From positions 1-53,082 of the forward strand of contig CAKVOK010000018.1 in the NCBI GenBank assembly GCA_934792465.1: a stretch of 53,082 bases of DNA, written 5' to 3'. The notes beneath the pieces were generated by a model that was not told the DNA's origin, did no database searches, and saw only the letters and a program-made list of their open reading frames with translations. Positions 36,293 to 46,500 of this stretch are shown piece after piece. Position 1 is the first letter of the stretch, and each line of letters starts with the position of its first letter. The position numbers and the translations under genes are program-made. Source of the stretch: an uncultured Clostridia bacterium (GTDB lineage: Bacteria; Bacillota; Clostridia; RUG12999).

Positions 36293-36829
36293 GTGAATTT
36301 AAACGGAAGCAAAACAGAAGCGAATCTTATGACGGCTTATGCCGGAGAAAGCCAGGCTCGAAACAAGTATACATTTTTTGAAAAACAGGCAAGAAAAGAC
36401 GGTTACGAGCAAATAGCCGATATATTCAAGGTAACCGCAGACAACGAACTTGCTCATGCAAATATTTGGTTTAAGTATTTAAACGGCGGAGTGGATACTA
36501 CGAAGGTGAATCTCGAAACAGCGGCGGCAGGCGAGCATTACGAATGGACGGATATGTACAGCAGCTTTGCAAAAACAGCATATGAAGAGGGATTTCGAGA
36601 GATAGCCGTACTGTTTGAATACGTTGCGAAAATAGAAAAAGAGCATGAGGAGAGGTTCAAAAAATTGTTAGCAAATATAAATGAGGGTAAAGTATTTGTA
36701 AGAGCCGGAGAGCAGGCATGGATATGCCAAAACTGCGGTCATGTACACGTAGGCGGCAGCGCACCGGCAGTTTGCCCCGTATGCTCACACGCACAAAGCT
36801 ATTTCGAAATAAAAGCCGTAAATTATTAA
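36293..36829 (+). CDS. rbr: Rubrerythrin
   Basis: A non-haem diiron protein of 178 residues that reduces hydrogen peroxide in anaerobes. The N-terminal four-helix bundle carries the iron ligands in AGESQARNKY, ADNELAHA and KIEKEHEERF, and the C-terminus is a rubredoxin-like domain with two Cys pairs (CQNC and CPVC). The start is GTG at 36293 (an AAGGAAAG purine tract lies about 9 bases before it), giving the family opening MNLNGSKTEANL. It is a single gene, with repeat copy B directly downstream. It fits an obligate anaerobe that meets occasional oxygen. Confidence 0.93.
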   Translation: MNLNGSKTEANLMTAYAGESQARNKYTFFEKQARKDGYEQIADIFKVTADNELAHANIWFKYLNGGVDTTKVNLETAAAGEHYEWTDMYSSFAKTAYEEGFREIAVLFEYVAKIEKEHEERFKKLLANINEGKVFVRAGEQAWICQNCGHVHVGGSAPAVCPVCSHAQSYFEIKAVNY

Positions 36830-36835
36830 GAACAT

Positions 36836-36962
36836 AAAGAGGGTGTGGAAAAACGATTTCGTTTTGCTGCACCCTCTTTTGGGGCTTTAGGAAAACAGTG
36901 CAGAATGGACAAACTGAGCAAAAGCAATATTTACTTTAGAAATTCGCTCTCGAACGAATTTC
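36836..36962. repeat. Two-hairpin interspersed repeat, short copy (B)
   Basis: The element has the same order as the copy at 3163-3368. Hairpin one is at 36836-36856 with 36859-36879, in part diverged (about 18 of 21 pairs). The linker (TTTGGGGCTTTAGG... to AAAAGCAA, about 36877-36927) differs from copy A at two positions, and hairpin two is GAAATTCG (36939-36946) with CGAATTTC (36955-36962). The 80-base segment of copy A between two AAAGCAA words is missing, as expected from deletion between direct repeats. It lies 7 bases after the rubrerythrin stop. The remaining bases to 37043 show nothing recognisable. Confidence 0.85.
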
Positions 36963-37043
36963 AACATGGGTGTTGTCAATTATACTATTATATCGGTATT
37001 TTCTTGCTTTATACGGTCTGTGCATTTTTATAAAGCCCCTTTT

Positions 37044-37610
37044 TTAATATATTCCCTGTATCTTCAAATTCGGCACAGCACCGGACAGCGCATTGTATGT
37101 TTTAAATGAAATATTTTTTATATACTCTGTATTTATTGTATTGTGGATATAATTGTCAGAAAAATCCACGACAAAGGTATTTTCCGAAAAATGCGGCATA
37201 TCTCCCTCGAAATACAAAAGTAAATCCGCCGTTATAACAGGCGAAACAAAGACTGTTATCCCCCACTGTTCAAGTGCTGCCGATACAATGCATTGATTAT
37301 CGGTCGGAATGAAAAATGTCATATCACGCACGGCGCAGCTTTCGATTATCGCAAGCGTTTTTTGTGTTGAAGCGCATATTGCGATATTTTTGTATCTTGC
37401 GAGAAGAAATTCAAGTATTACGGGACTTTCACTTTCGCTGTCTTCAAGGATTTTGTCGATTTTTAAAAAAGCAAGAAGCGGTTTTAATAAAATTCGGTAT
37501 TTTACGGATAAAAATGTAATACTGCACTCCCCTATTTCTGTTGTTTCCGCCGAAAAAGGACGGCGCATATTCAAATTTCCGTAATCTTTTCGTATAATTG
37601 CATAATTCAT
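37044..37610 (-). CDS. Hypothetical protein
   Basis: A 188-residue protein that I do not recognise. It has no signal peptide or membrane segment. Alternating hydrophobic strands and helices (LEFLLARYKNIAICAST, MTFFIPTDNQC, WGITVFVSP, NTFVVDFSDNYIHNTIN) suggest an alpha/beta Rossmann-like fold. ATG 37610 is chosen because a GAGGTGG ribosome binding site lies five bases upstream; a GTG at 37619 overlaps that site. It is transcribed away from the DUF1858-purA operon, from which it is separated by 146 bases. Base composition is like its neighbours. There is no obvious terminator behind it. Confidence 0.65.
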   Translation of the reverse strand: MNYAIIRKDYGNLNMRRPFSAETTEIGECSITFLSVKYRILLKPLLAFLKIDKILEDSESESPVILEFLLARYKNIAICASTQKTLAIIESCAVRDMTFFIPTDNQCIVSAALEQWGITVFVSPVITADLLLYFEGDMPHFSENTFVVDFSDNYIHNTINTEYIKNISFKTYNALSGAVPNLKIQGIY

Positions 37611-37663
37611 ATAAACCACCTCGCTAAAATATATGAAATATTTAATAAATTTATTAAAAACTA

Positions 37664-37729
37664 TTGCATTTTTGTGCTGACTTGTTGTATAATATATATG
37701 TATGGTTAAAATTATCGGAAAACCGATAA
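37664..37729 (+). promoter_or_regulatory. Promoter and leader hairpin of the DUF1858-purA operon
   Basis: TTGCAT (37664-37669), an 18-base spacer and TATAAT (37688-37693) form the promoter. In the leader TTATCGG (37712-37718) and CCGATAA (37723-37729) form a perfect 7-bp hairpin with an AAAA loop, 27 bases before the start codon. It could be an operator or a stability hairpin; it is not a recognisable purine riboswitch. Confidence 0.6.
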
Positions 37730-37756
37730 AATATAAATTTGAAAGGATAGATTATC

Positions 37757-37963
37757 ATGGCAAAGGTTACAAAAGATACTATTATCATGGACGTATTGAA
37801 AATTGACGAGGGAACCGCACCGTTCTTCTTTGAGATAGGAATGCACTGCTTAGGCTGCCCGTCGGCAAGCGGAGAATCAATCGAACAGGCATGCATGGTT
37901 CACGGAGTGGACTGTGATGAGCTCGTAAACAAAATCAATAATTATCTTGCAGATAAACAGTAA
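37757..37963 (+). CDS. DUF1858 redox-disulfide domain protein
   Basis: A 68-residue single-domain protein of the DUF1858 family, also known as the hybrid-cluster-protein-associated redox disulfide domain. The family mark is a CxxC pair, here Cys31 and Cys34 in MHCLGCPSASGES, preceded by a short helix region opening with TKDTIIMDVL. Such proteins are found in anaerobes and are thought to act in thiol-disulfide or Fe-S chemistry; the role is unproven. It is the first gene of an operon with purA, 17 bases downstream. A further Cys pair (Cys46, Cys53) is outside the motif. The ribosome binding site GAAAGGA lies upstream. Confidence 0.88.
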   Translation: MAKVTKDTIIMDVLKIDEGTAPFFFEIGMHCLGCPSASGESIEQACMVHGVDCDELVNKINNYLADKQ

Positions 37964-37980
37964 TATCGGAGGAAATAAAA

Positions 37981-39252
37981 ATGCCAACAAAAGTTTTAAT
38001 AGGCGCTCAGTGGGGCGATGAGGGAAAGGGCAAAATAACCGATATTCTGGCTGCCGATTCTGAGGTAGTCGTTCGTTCTATGGGCGGAAACAACGCCGGT
38101 CATACAGTCGAAGCAAACGGTGTAAAATATAAGCTGCACCTTATTCCGTCCGGAATACTTAACAGCAGCACTCTTTGCATCATAGGCAACGGCACGGTTA
38201 TAGACCCGAAAGCACTGCTTGACGAGTTGAAAATGCTCAAGGACAGAGGCGTTTCGGTCGATAATCTGAAAATTGATTACAGAGCACACGTTATTATGCC
38301 GTATCACAGGCTTCTCGACGGACTAAGCGAAAAAGCAAGAGGAAAAGCCGATATAGGCACAACCAAGTCCGGAATAGGTCCTTGCTACATGGATAAAGCG
38401 GAAAGAAGCGGTATAAGAATCTATGACCTTATTCATGAAGATATATTCAACGAAAAGGCAAGTGCAAATATAGATTTCAAAAACCGTATTATTTCCGAAA
38501 TATACGGTGCAGAGCCGATTGACAAAAAAGCCGTTATCGAAGAATATAACGAATATGCAAAGGAAATCGCAAAATATGCCTGCGATACGACCGTTCCGCT
38601 TTACGAAGCGGTTAAGGCAAACAAAAAGGTGCTTTTCGAGGGCGCACAGGGAACTCTCCTTGATATCGACCTCGGTACATATCCGTATGTTACATCATCG
38701 CACCCGACAACGGGCGGTGCTTGCGTGGGCAGCGGTATCGGTCCTACTTTGATTGACGAATGTATAGGCATTGCAAAGGCTTATACGACAAGAGTCGGCA
38801 AAGGTCCGTTCCCGACAGAACTTTTCGACGAAACCGGAGATGCGATAAGAAACAAAGGCGGAGAATTCGGCACAACTACGGGACGTCCCAGACGCTGCGG
38901 CTGGCTGGATCTTCTGATTCTTAAATATTCTGTCAGAACAAGCGGTCTTACGTCACTTGTAATAAACAAAATGGATACGCTTTCGGATATAGGCGATTTG
39001 AAAATCTGTACGGCTTACAAGAAAAACGGTAAAATCATTACCGAATTTCCTCCTACAATAGAAGAACTCGAAGGCTGCGAGCCTGTTTATGAACAAATGA
39101 GCGGTTGGACAGGAGATATAAGCAACATACGCAATTTCGACGAGCTTCCCGAAGCTGCAAAGCAGTATATCTATAAAATCGAGGAAGTTGCAGGCGTAAA
39201 AGTATCTATGATAGGCGTAGGTCCGAACCGCACAGAAAATATCATAAAGTAA
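37981..39252 (+). CDS. purA: Adenylosuccinate synthetase
   Basis: The GTP-dependent enzyme that joins IMP and aspartate to adenylosuccinate, the first step from IMP to AMP. The 423 residues are full length. Signature regions are intact: the GTP loop GAQWGDEGKGKITD near residue 8, the GNNAGHTV histidine region near residue 40, GPCYMDKAERSGIR, the aspartate-binding FGTTTGRPRRCGWLD, and the C-terminal VGPNRTENI. It lies between the DUF1858 gene and an S41 protease gene, with gaps of 17 and 11 bases, so the three are probably co-transcribed. Confidence 0.97.
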   Translation: MPTKVLIGAQWGDEGKGKITDILAADSEVVVRSMGGNNAGHTVEANGVKYKLHLIPSGILNSSTLCIIGNGTVIDPKALLDELKMLKDRGVSVDNLKIDYRAHVIMPYHRLLDGLSEKARGKADIGTTKSGIGPCYMDKAERSGIRIYDLIHEDIFNEKASANIDFKNRIISEIYGAEPIDKKAVIEEYNEYAKEIAKYACDTTVPLYEAVKANKKVLFEGAQGTLLDIDLGTYPYVTSSHPTTGGACVGSGIGPTLIDECIGIAKAYTTRVGKGPFPTELFDETGDAIRNKGGEFGTTTGRPRRCGWLDLLILKYSVRTSGLTSLVINKMDTLSDIGDLKICTAYKKNGKIITEFPPTIEELEGCEPVYEQMSGWTGDISNIRNFDELPEAAKQYIYKIEEVAGVKVSMIGVGPNRTENIIK

Positions 39253-39263
39253 GGTCGGATTGT

Positions 39264-40484
39264 ATGAATACAAAAAAAGCCGTAATAATAACGGCGATTG
39301 TTACTTTTTTTGCGACATCTGCACTCGCTGTCGGTGCATGGTCGGTATATAATTCCGGTGCTCTGTCGATGCTTGGTATCGGAATAAACGGAAGCTATTC
39401 CGCTTCGTCCGTTCTGCGTGCCGAAAAAATCATCAAATCCTCTTATTATAAAGATGTTGACGATGCAACTCTTTATAAAGGCGCTTTGCAAGGCATGATG
39501 GCATCGCTTAACGACCAGTACAGCTGGTTTGTTGACGAAGGCTCGTATAAGGAGCTGACGCAGGATTTGGGCGGTAAATATACCGGAATCGGCGTAAATG
39601 TCACACTTGATACGGAAGACGATCTTATAACCGTTGTATCGCCTATTGAAGATACGCCGGCGTTCAAGGCGGGTATAGCTGCCGGAGATAAAATAATTTC
39701 GGTAAACGGAACACCCGTAAGCAAAAGCAATTATCAGGACGCAATAAGCATGATGAGAGGTTCGGGAAACGATGTCGGCGATGAAATCAAGCTTACGATA
39801 CGCCGTGCCGCTACGGGAGCTGATGAAGAAATGACCTTGAAACGTGAAGAAATCACGTTAAAAACCGTCAAATACAAAATGCTTGACGACAAGGTCGGAT
39901 ATATCAGAATAACAAGCTTTGACGAAAATACGGGCGAAGAATTTACGTCTGCGCTGACGGAGCTTAGCGGCATGAAAGGTCTTGTTATAGATTTGAGAAA
40001 CAACGGCGGCGGTATGCTTGAGCCTACTCTCAAAATTGCCGATTCTCTGCTTCCGGAAGGACTTATAACATATTTTGAATACAGAAACGGCGAAAAAACC
40101 GAATATAAATCCGATGCGGATTATCTCGATATTCCGCTTGCGGTACTTATAAACGGTTCGAGTGCAAGTGCTTCCGAAGTGCTTTCGGGCGCAATCCGTG
40201 ACCATTCAAGAGGTACGCTGATTGGTGAAAAATCGTTCGGAAAAGGTATTGTTCAGTCAATTCTGCCGTTCATGAAAACCAAAAACGGAGAAACTGCTAT
40301 ATACATTACAACTTCGAGATATTTCACTCCGAGCGGAGAATGTATACACGGACAGGGAATTTCTCCGGATATTCAGGTTCCTATGCCGGAAGAATATGCA
40401 AATATGTCTTTTGATGAGCTGACGCTCGACCAGGACGCACAGCTTGAAGCGGCATACACCGATGTTTTATCGAAAATACAATAA
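39264..40484 (+). CDS. S41-family carboxy-terminal processing protease
   Basis: A membrane-tethered serine protease of 406 residues in the CtpA/CtpB group. One N-terminal membrane segment (about 5-25, VIITAIVTFFATSALAVGAW) leads to an extracytoplasmic part. A helical region is followed by a PDZ domain (about 100-185, with GIGVNV and AGDKIISVNG) and the S41 catalytic domain. The Ser-Lys dyad is visible in NGSSASASEVL and GEKSFGKG. CtpB relatives process sporulation signals in spore formers, while CtpA relatives have wider cell-envelope roles; the two cannot be told apart here. It is probably co-transcribed with purA and ends at a bidirectional terminator. Confidence 0.92.
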   Translation: MNTKKAVIITAIVTFFATSALAVGAWSVYNSGALSMLGIGINGSYSASSVLRAEKIIKSSYYKDVDDATLYKGALQGMMASLNDQYSWFVDEGSYKELTQDLGGKYTGIGVNVTLDTEDDLITVVSPIEDTPAFKAGIAAGDKIISVNGTPVSKSNYQDAISMMRGSGNDVGDEIKLTIRRAATGADEEMTLKREEITLKTVKYKMLDDKVGYIRITSFDENTGEEFTSALTELSGMKGLVIDLRNNGGGMLEPTLKIADSLLPEGLITYFEYRNGEKTEYKSDADYLDIPLAVLINGSSASASEVLSGAIRDHSRGTLIGEKSFGKGIVQSILPFMKTKNGETAIYITTSRYFTPSGECIHGQGISPDIQVPMPEEYANMSFDELTLDQDAQLEAAYTDVLSKIQ

Positions 40485-40499
40485 AATAATACCAAAAGC

Positions 40500-40541
40500 T
40501 TCGGCAGCCAAACATTATTTGTTCGGCTGCCGAAATCTTTT
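40500..40541. terminator. Bidirectional terminator between convergent genes
   Basis: TTCGGCAGCC (40500-40509) and GGCTGCCGAA (40524-40533) form a perfect 10-bp stem with a 14-base loop. CTTTTT follows on the plus strand, and AGCTTTTGG follows on the minus strand, so it can serve both the S41 gene and the 1996-residue gene. Confidence 0.85.
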
Positions 40542-40545
40542 TACA

Positions 40546-43500
40546 TTATTTTATTATTTTATCCGCTGGACACAACGGAATCGCACATTGTTCGTTTTCC
40601 CAAAGCATAGCGCGAATTTCCTTTGCGTTGCTTGTGTTCAGTCCGAGAGTTTCAAGTGATATATCGGCTGCGTTTTCTTTTTTTGTAAGCTCAAGCTTTT
40701 TCACATCTATAACCGAACCGTTATTTCTGTAGCTTGCAACAGTCAAAACGCCTGTTCTGCCGTTGCCGTCGGCACTAAGTTTTGTAATCCCGTCGCTGTT
40801 CTCGGTAAGCTTAACATATGCACCGTCAAGCTTAACCGACTGCGTTGGATAGACAGGAGTAATTCCGTCCGAACCGTCCCAAAGCATAGCGCGGATTTCA
40901 TCTGCATACCTTATATTAAGACCGAGATTTTCGACAGAATCCGAAATCGAATTGCTATCGGTTTTCAGTTCAATTTTCCTTACGTCAACAAGCTTTCCGC
41001 CGTTATATGCGGCAAGCATGAGAACACAGTATTTTCCGTTTCCGTCTGCCGATACATTAATTGCCGAACCGTTGTATTTCAATTCAACTGTCGGAGATTG
41101 CTTGCCGGCTTCTTTTCCTATTACAACCTTTGTCGCATATGCTTCGTAATCCGATGGCGAACCGATATAGCAGGTATTGGAATTGATTGTATCGGGTTTA
41201 ATAATTTCCGAATCGGCAGGAGTTGTTCCCTTCAGAAACTTCATGCCGTTGCACAGTTCAATTTCATTTGCTTCTACCGTTGATTTTCCGGCTATTTGAA
41301 TATTGCCGCCCTCAAAGCTTATTTTCCCGCTTGAAGCATACATACCTACGCTATCTGATCGAATATTTATATTGCCGGTATCACCGCATATTGTAATATT
41401 GTTTGCGGCACTGATTATTGCGGCACTGTCTTTGTTCATGTTTTCTATGTCGGCGGTTACTTCATTAAATAAAATATCTTCTCCCGCATATACAGCTGTA
41501 TCGCTTGATGAAATCTTTAATTTGGAATTTTCGATTGTCTGTTTATTTTCGGCATACAAAGCGTATCGCTCTGTTTCAATATTAAGCTCTGCATCGGATA
41601 TTGTTAAATTACCCGTAGAAGCATAAACGCCTGTTTTGAATCCCTTATTATTGTTTGTTACAATCTCCAATGTTCCTCTGCCACTGATTTTCAGGCTTCC
41701 TACCGAATATACCGCCGTGCCTTTATATTCTGCATTGCCCGATTCTGTATCTTGTACGGAAATATCATACTTCGCCGATGTAGGCTCTGCTTTTAATTTT
41801 GAAACGGAAACTTCTTCCGCACTTGTTGTCTTGACAGGTATTCTGTTTGATGACGAATGTGCGGGCGGTGCACTGACGCGCGGCTTCACAGTCCTTGATA
41901 TAGTGTTTTTGCCGTTCAGAACAATCTCCAGATCATCATTGCAATATATGCTGTAATTATCAGCATTTATAATATTTGCATTGTTAAGGGTAATCCGCAT
42001 ATACCGTTCATTATTTTCCTCGACAACACGCTCTATTATTATTTCTGCTTTTTCTATATTGCAGCTAAGTATACCAAGCGTATCATCATAGCTAAAGCCG
42101 TATTTTTTGTTGTCCTCAAGCGTAGTACCTATAAATTCAACAAGGTTAACATCACCAACCATCACAGTGCTTATATCCGACCAGAATGCAGCATTGCCAT
42201 AGCTGATATAACCTTTCTTACCGGTCAGCTTCGTTATCGTTTTACCGTCAACAGTAAACGAATTTATATTTGATAAAATATTGCTGCCCGAGTAGGCCTC
42301 CAATTCTGCGGCAGCACCGTCAACTGTTGTAAATGCCACATCATATGCATTTATATTACCTATTGTATTTTTGCCTTTTAGTGTAATATTCAGTAACGCA
42401 TGGCCTCTCATATATATTTGTTTAACGCTTGCATTATCGAGAACTATATTTAAATCTCCCGAAAAGTCAATGTTACTTATATTTTGGGCAGCATCCGAAA
42501 TCGTAAGTGTATTTGTATTGCTGTCATATTCAACTCCGGTAAGAGTTTCGCCGTTAAATATATCGTAATATTTGTTGTCAACACGCACAGAGATACTCGT
42601 TATCGGATTGCTGCTTGACATCGGATTTTCGGCACTGCCGTCGTATAACACTTCGTTTTTTTCAAATATATTACGTGAAATTTCCGTATTGCCGCACATT
42701 ACTTTTTGTGCCGATACGGCTGCGCTTTTCTCTGATTTTAAGGATATTTTTCCTTTGCCCGTGAAATACACGGTTTCGTCGCATGATGCAACAGAACCGT
42801 TCTTACTTACTACCTGAGCATATGAACCCTCTGCCGCTTCAAACGTCAGCGAACCCTGAATCGAATTAAAAGGTTCAACACATTCAAATGAGTTGTTTCC
42901 TTCAAATATAACTTTGACATCTCCGCATATATCGAGCGCTAAATTATCTATATGTGCACCGCCTTTAAATTTTATGTAATCTGCCGCAAATTCGATATAT
43001 TGGCTCTTATCGCCGAATATCGTGTCTATTACGTCCTGCTGTACTTCACCGTTGCGTACCAGATACTTCGAGTCGGATTCGTCTGATGCAGCTGCATAGA
43101 TTATATCATTTTTGCCGTCTGTCATTTCGCCGTTGTTGTACTCAACATACGACTTTTTCGTGAAAAAGCGCTTGTTTGCCGTTGCTTTTCCGTATATTAC
43201 CGACTGATTGAAAGCATACTCGTTCAAGCTTTCCGTTATAAGGCGGCCGCTTCCTGTTATTTTGGACGGTCCTGCGAGAACTTGCTCGAAAGCTTTTATC
43301 GTTGTTGTTCCGCTAACCGAAATCTGTGCCGGTTCTGCATATATCGCCGCTGCCGTGCGGGATTCCAATTCATTTTTACCTGTGAATGTAATCTTGCTTT
43401 TGGCAGTGGCAAGGAGGATATATATATCGGTTGTCAGTTTGCAATCTTCAAATTTCAGCGAAATTTCTTTCGTACTCTCCCCATTATCATACATTACAAG

Positions 43501-46500
43501 CGGCATTTGCCCTATATCAAGAGGTGTATTTTCGTCGGCGCCGTGCATTCCCTTAAATGAGAATTCAAATTTGCTCGCATCAAATTCCCATGTACCACCG
43601 GTATTTTCGCCGAAATCTCCGCTTACACAATCTTCTGTAAGCACTTCCTCCATGTTCATAAAATAAATACCGTATATCTCTTTTGCCGTAATTGTTATAT
43701 CGTCTAAAATCAAATTTGCCGGGATTGTCAGCTTGCCGGATTCTTTATCGTATGTATATTGAGATTGTTCAAGTGTATTTCCGCCGATTGCAACTTCAAT
43801 GCTTTCCGGCAAAAAGTCTGTACCGCCTGTGCTGTCGCTCAAAACTGCCGTATAATCAGCATTTAAATTTGCGGTGCTTGCGCCGGAATGCTGTATTTTG
43901 GAAGTATTGTATATTACATTTGCTTCATATGCTTCCCCGGCAGCAAAAACGGAATATGTACCGGCCTTTACACATTCATTCGCTATCGTCAATACACCTG
44001 TTGCCGCATTATATGTATAATCGCTGAATCTTTCGTTATTCAGCATAACCGAAACTTTGTCCGCTGTCGGGTGACCGCCCCTTGCATATAATGTACACAT
44101 AAACAATTCGCCCTCAGCCGTTCCGTCATCGCCGGAATATGCAGCATATGAAAGGTTGTACGATACGGGAGTAGTCGCACTGCCGAGCAAGGCAAGCCGG
44201 TCTGCCTGTATACCAAAAGAATCATACTTTTTGAATATTACCCTGTAGTATTTATACGGTGCGTATGTATCGAGAATATAGGTATACGACTGATGACTTT
44301 TGGCTTCCATGTTCGTGGTCGGGAAAGCCGTTATTTTTGTGTATTCGGTATCGTCGGCATTTTCCTTTCCGTATATTTCGAAGTCTTCCGGATTTCGGTA
44401 GGAGTTATATTCACTGTCATTTCCCGTCCAAATCTGTATACCCTTTACGTTTATGCTTCTGTCGGTATTAAAATCCGCTGTTAATCCCACATTATTATCA
44501 TCTATATAGCTGCCGTCGCCGCCGAATTTTTCTTTTGAATCTTCAAAAAGATTTTTAACACTGCCGTTCGACCAAACACTGTTCGGCGTCGTAACGCTGT
44601 CTTTATCGACATATTGAGTAATATCTCTCAATCCCTGCGGAATATCGGCGTTAGCAAATGCAGTTACCCCGATATGGCCGCAGTTTTCACATACGGCGGT
44701 TTTTGAACCGTCATCATTTGCTCGATATTCAAAGTTGTGCTGGGCCGTTTCGGTATAACCGCACGTTTCACAATCAGCTGTATGTGTTTCGGCACCGTTA
44801 TCCGTGTACTTTTTATTATGCGATTCGCTTAGAATCTTGGTGCAATGTATGCATTTGGCACTGTGACTGTTTTCGTCAATCGAAGTGTATGAATAATATG
44901 TATGCGGTTCAGATGTAATGTATCCGCATATATTACATTCCATTTTGTGTTCATTTCCGTTATTATAATTGGAATACGCATAATCATGAGCTTCCATTGC
45001 CGCAATATATTCGCAATCTTTACATTTTCCCATATGTCCGCTTTTCGTTTGAATATACTCGTCAAACTCGTGCTTTACATTGGCTGTATATCCGCATACA
45101 CCGCACGTTCTTGTATGTTCTTCCGAGTCTGTCGTTTTATATGAAAGAGTGTGCTTTTCCGTGTAGCTGTATGAACAATATTTGCATTTTGTCAAATGCT
45201 CGTTATCGCTTTTTGATGTATGTGTAATTTCGCAGTCCTGAAGCTCGTTTAGACCACAAGTTTCGCATACTCTGTTATGATGCCCGCTGCCGTCGGCAAC
45301 ATATTTTATATTATGTGATGCTTTTTCAATATATCCGCAGTCCGCACAGGTACGGCTGTGATTATCCTTGTCCGCAGAAGTGAAATTACTGAAATTGTGT
45401 TCAACGGTTTCGGTATAGCCACAGGTTTTGCATGTCGATTTGTGATTGGATGCGCTTACATTTTCATATTCAAAATCATGTGCAATACAAACCTTAATCA
45501 GAGGCGAAGCAAACGTTGTTCCCATGCCGTTTATGCTCTCGTCTATTCTTTCGTTGAATACATAAAGAGAATCTGTCGCCGTGTCTGCCCCGTCCGGAAG
45601 TGTAAAATCGACATATCCGCCCGTAGCTGTACCGACAGCCTTTATATTTCCGTAATATTTCGGTTTTCCGCTTGCGTCACGTATAAGAATTGATATATAG
45701 CTTGTTTCGGTGTACTTTGTTCCCGATTCATATGTTCCGCTTGTATCTTTCCCGGCAGAGCCATATTCTATTCGTATGTTTCTGCCGTCGATTTTCCTTG
45801 CCAGCGCCTTGAAGTCCGAAAGCTCACTGTCTTTTATAACAAGCCTGTGTTCCGTATATTCCGGAACGGATTTTATTGTGCCGTCAGCCTTAAATCCGTA
45901 TGGGAGAGATAAATAAATATCATTCTTGTTGAAATTTGTAAACGGACGTATCGGATAATCGTCAATGTATTTAATCGAATAAATATCTGTTGTACCGGCA
46001 TCAGTAACACGAGCATAAAATTGTCCGGGCAGCGTTGTACTATAAGAGCGGAGAAAATAGGCGTTGTCCGCTTTTCTGTCCTCATCATTTGCAAAGTATG
46101 AAGCATTAAATATTTCTTCAAGTGACGGTGTGCAAAGCTTTGCATAAGATAATGCTTCATTTCTATAATTTATGTCATAACTGTCAGAGTTTCCTCCCTT
46201 TGATTGCTGAAGAATCAAATCACTTTCTTTTCCTTTGAAAATTTCATTTTGCACATTCGTACATTTAGTAGCCAGACCACTGCTTGAAACCCTCGGGTTC
46301 AAAGTGTTTTTGCTGATTAAAAGCATACCGTTTCCTCCGGTCAGCGTATGCTCCGAATCAACCACTCGCCATGCTACACCTTCGCTGTTTTGCATACCGA
46401 AACGGATAATGCTTCCTTTCGCAATGTCATAACTTGAAATTTCATCTGCTGCATATATCGCCGGCGCAGCACCGGGCAAAATCGCAATTGCCATGCTGAG

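Noticed and set aside
37694..37756. Purine riboswitch upstream of purA
   Set aside because: The leader is too short and has only a 7-bp hairpin; no three-way junction or conserved loops are seen.
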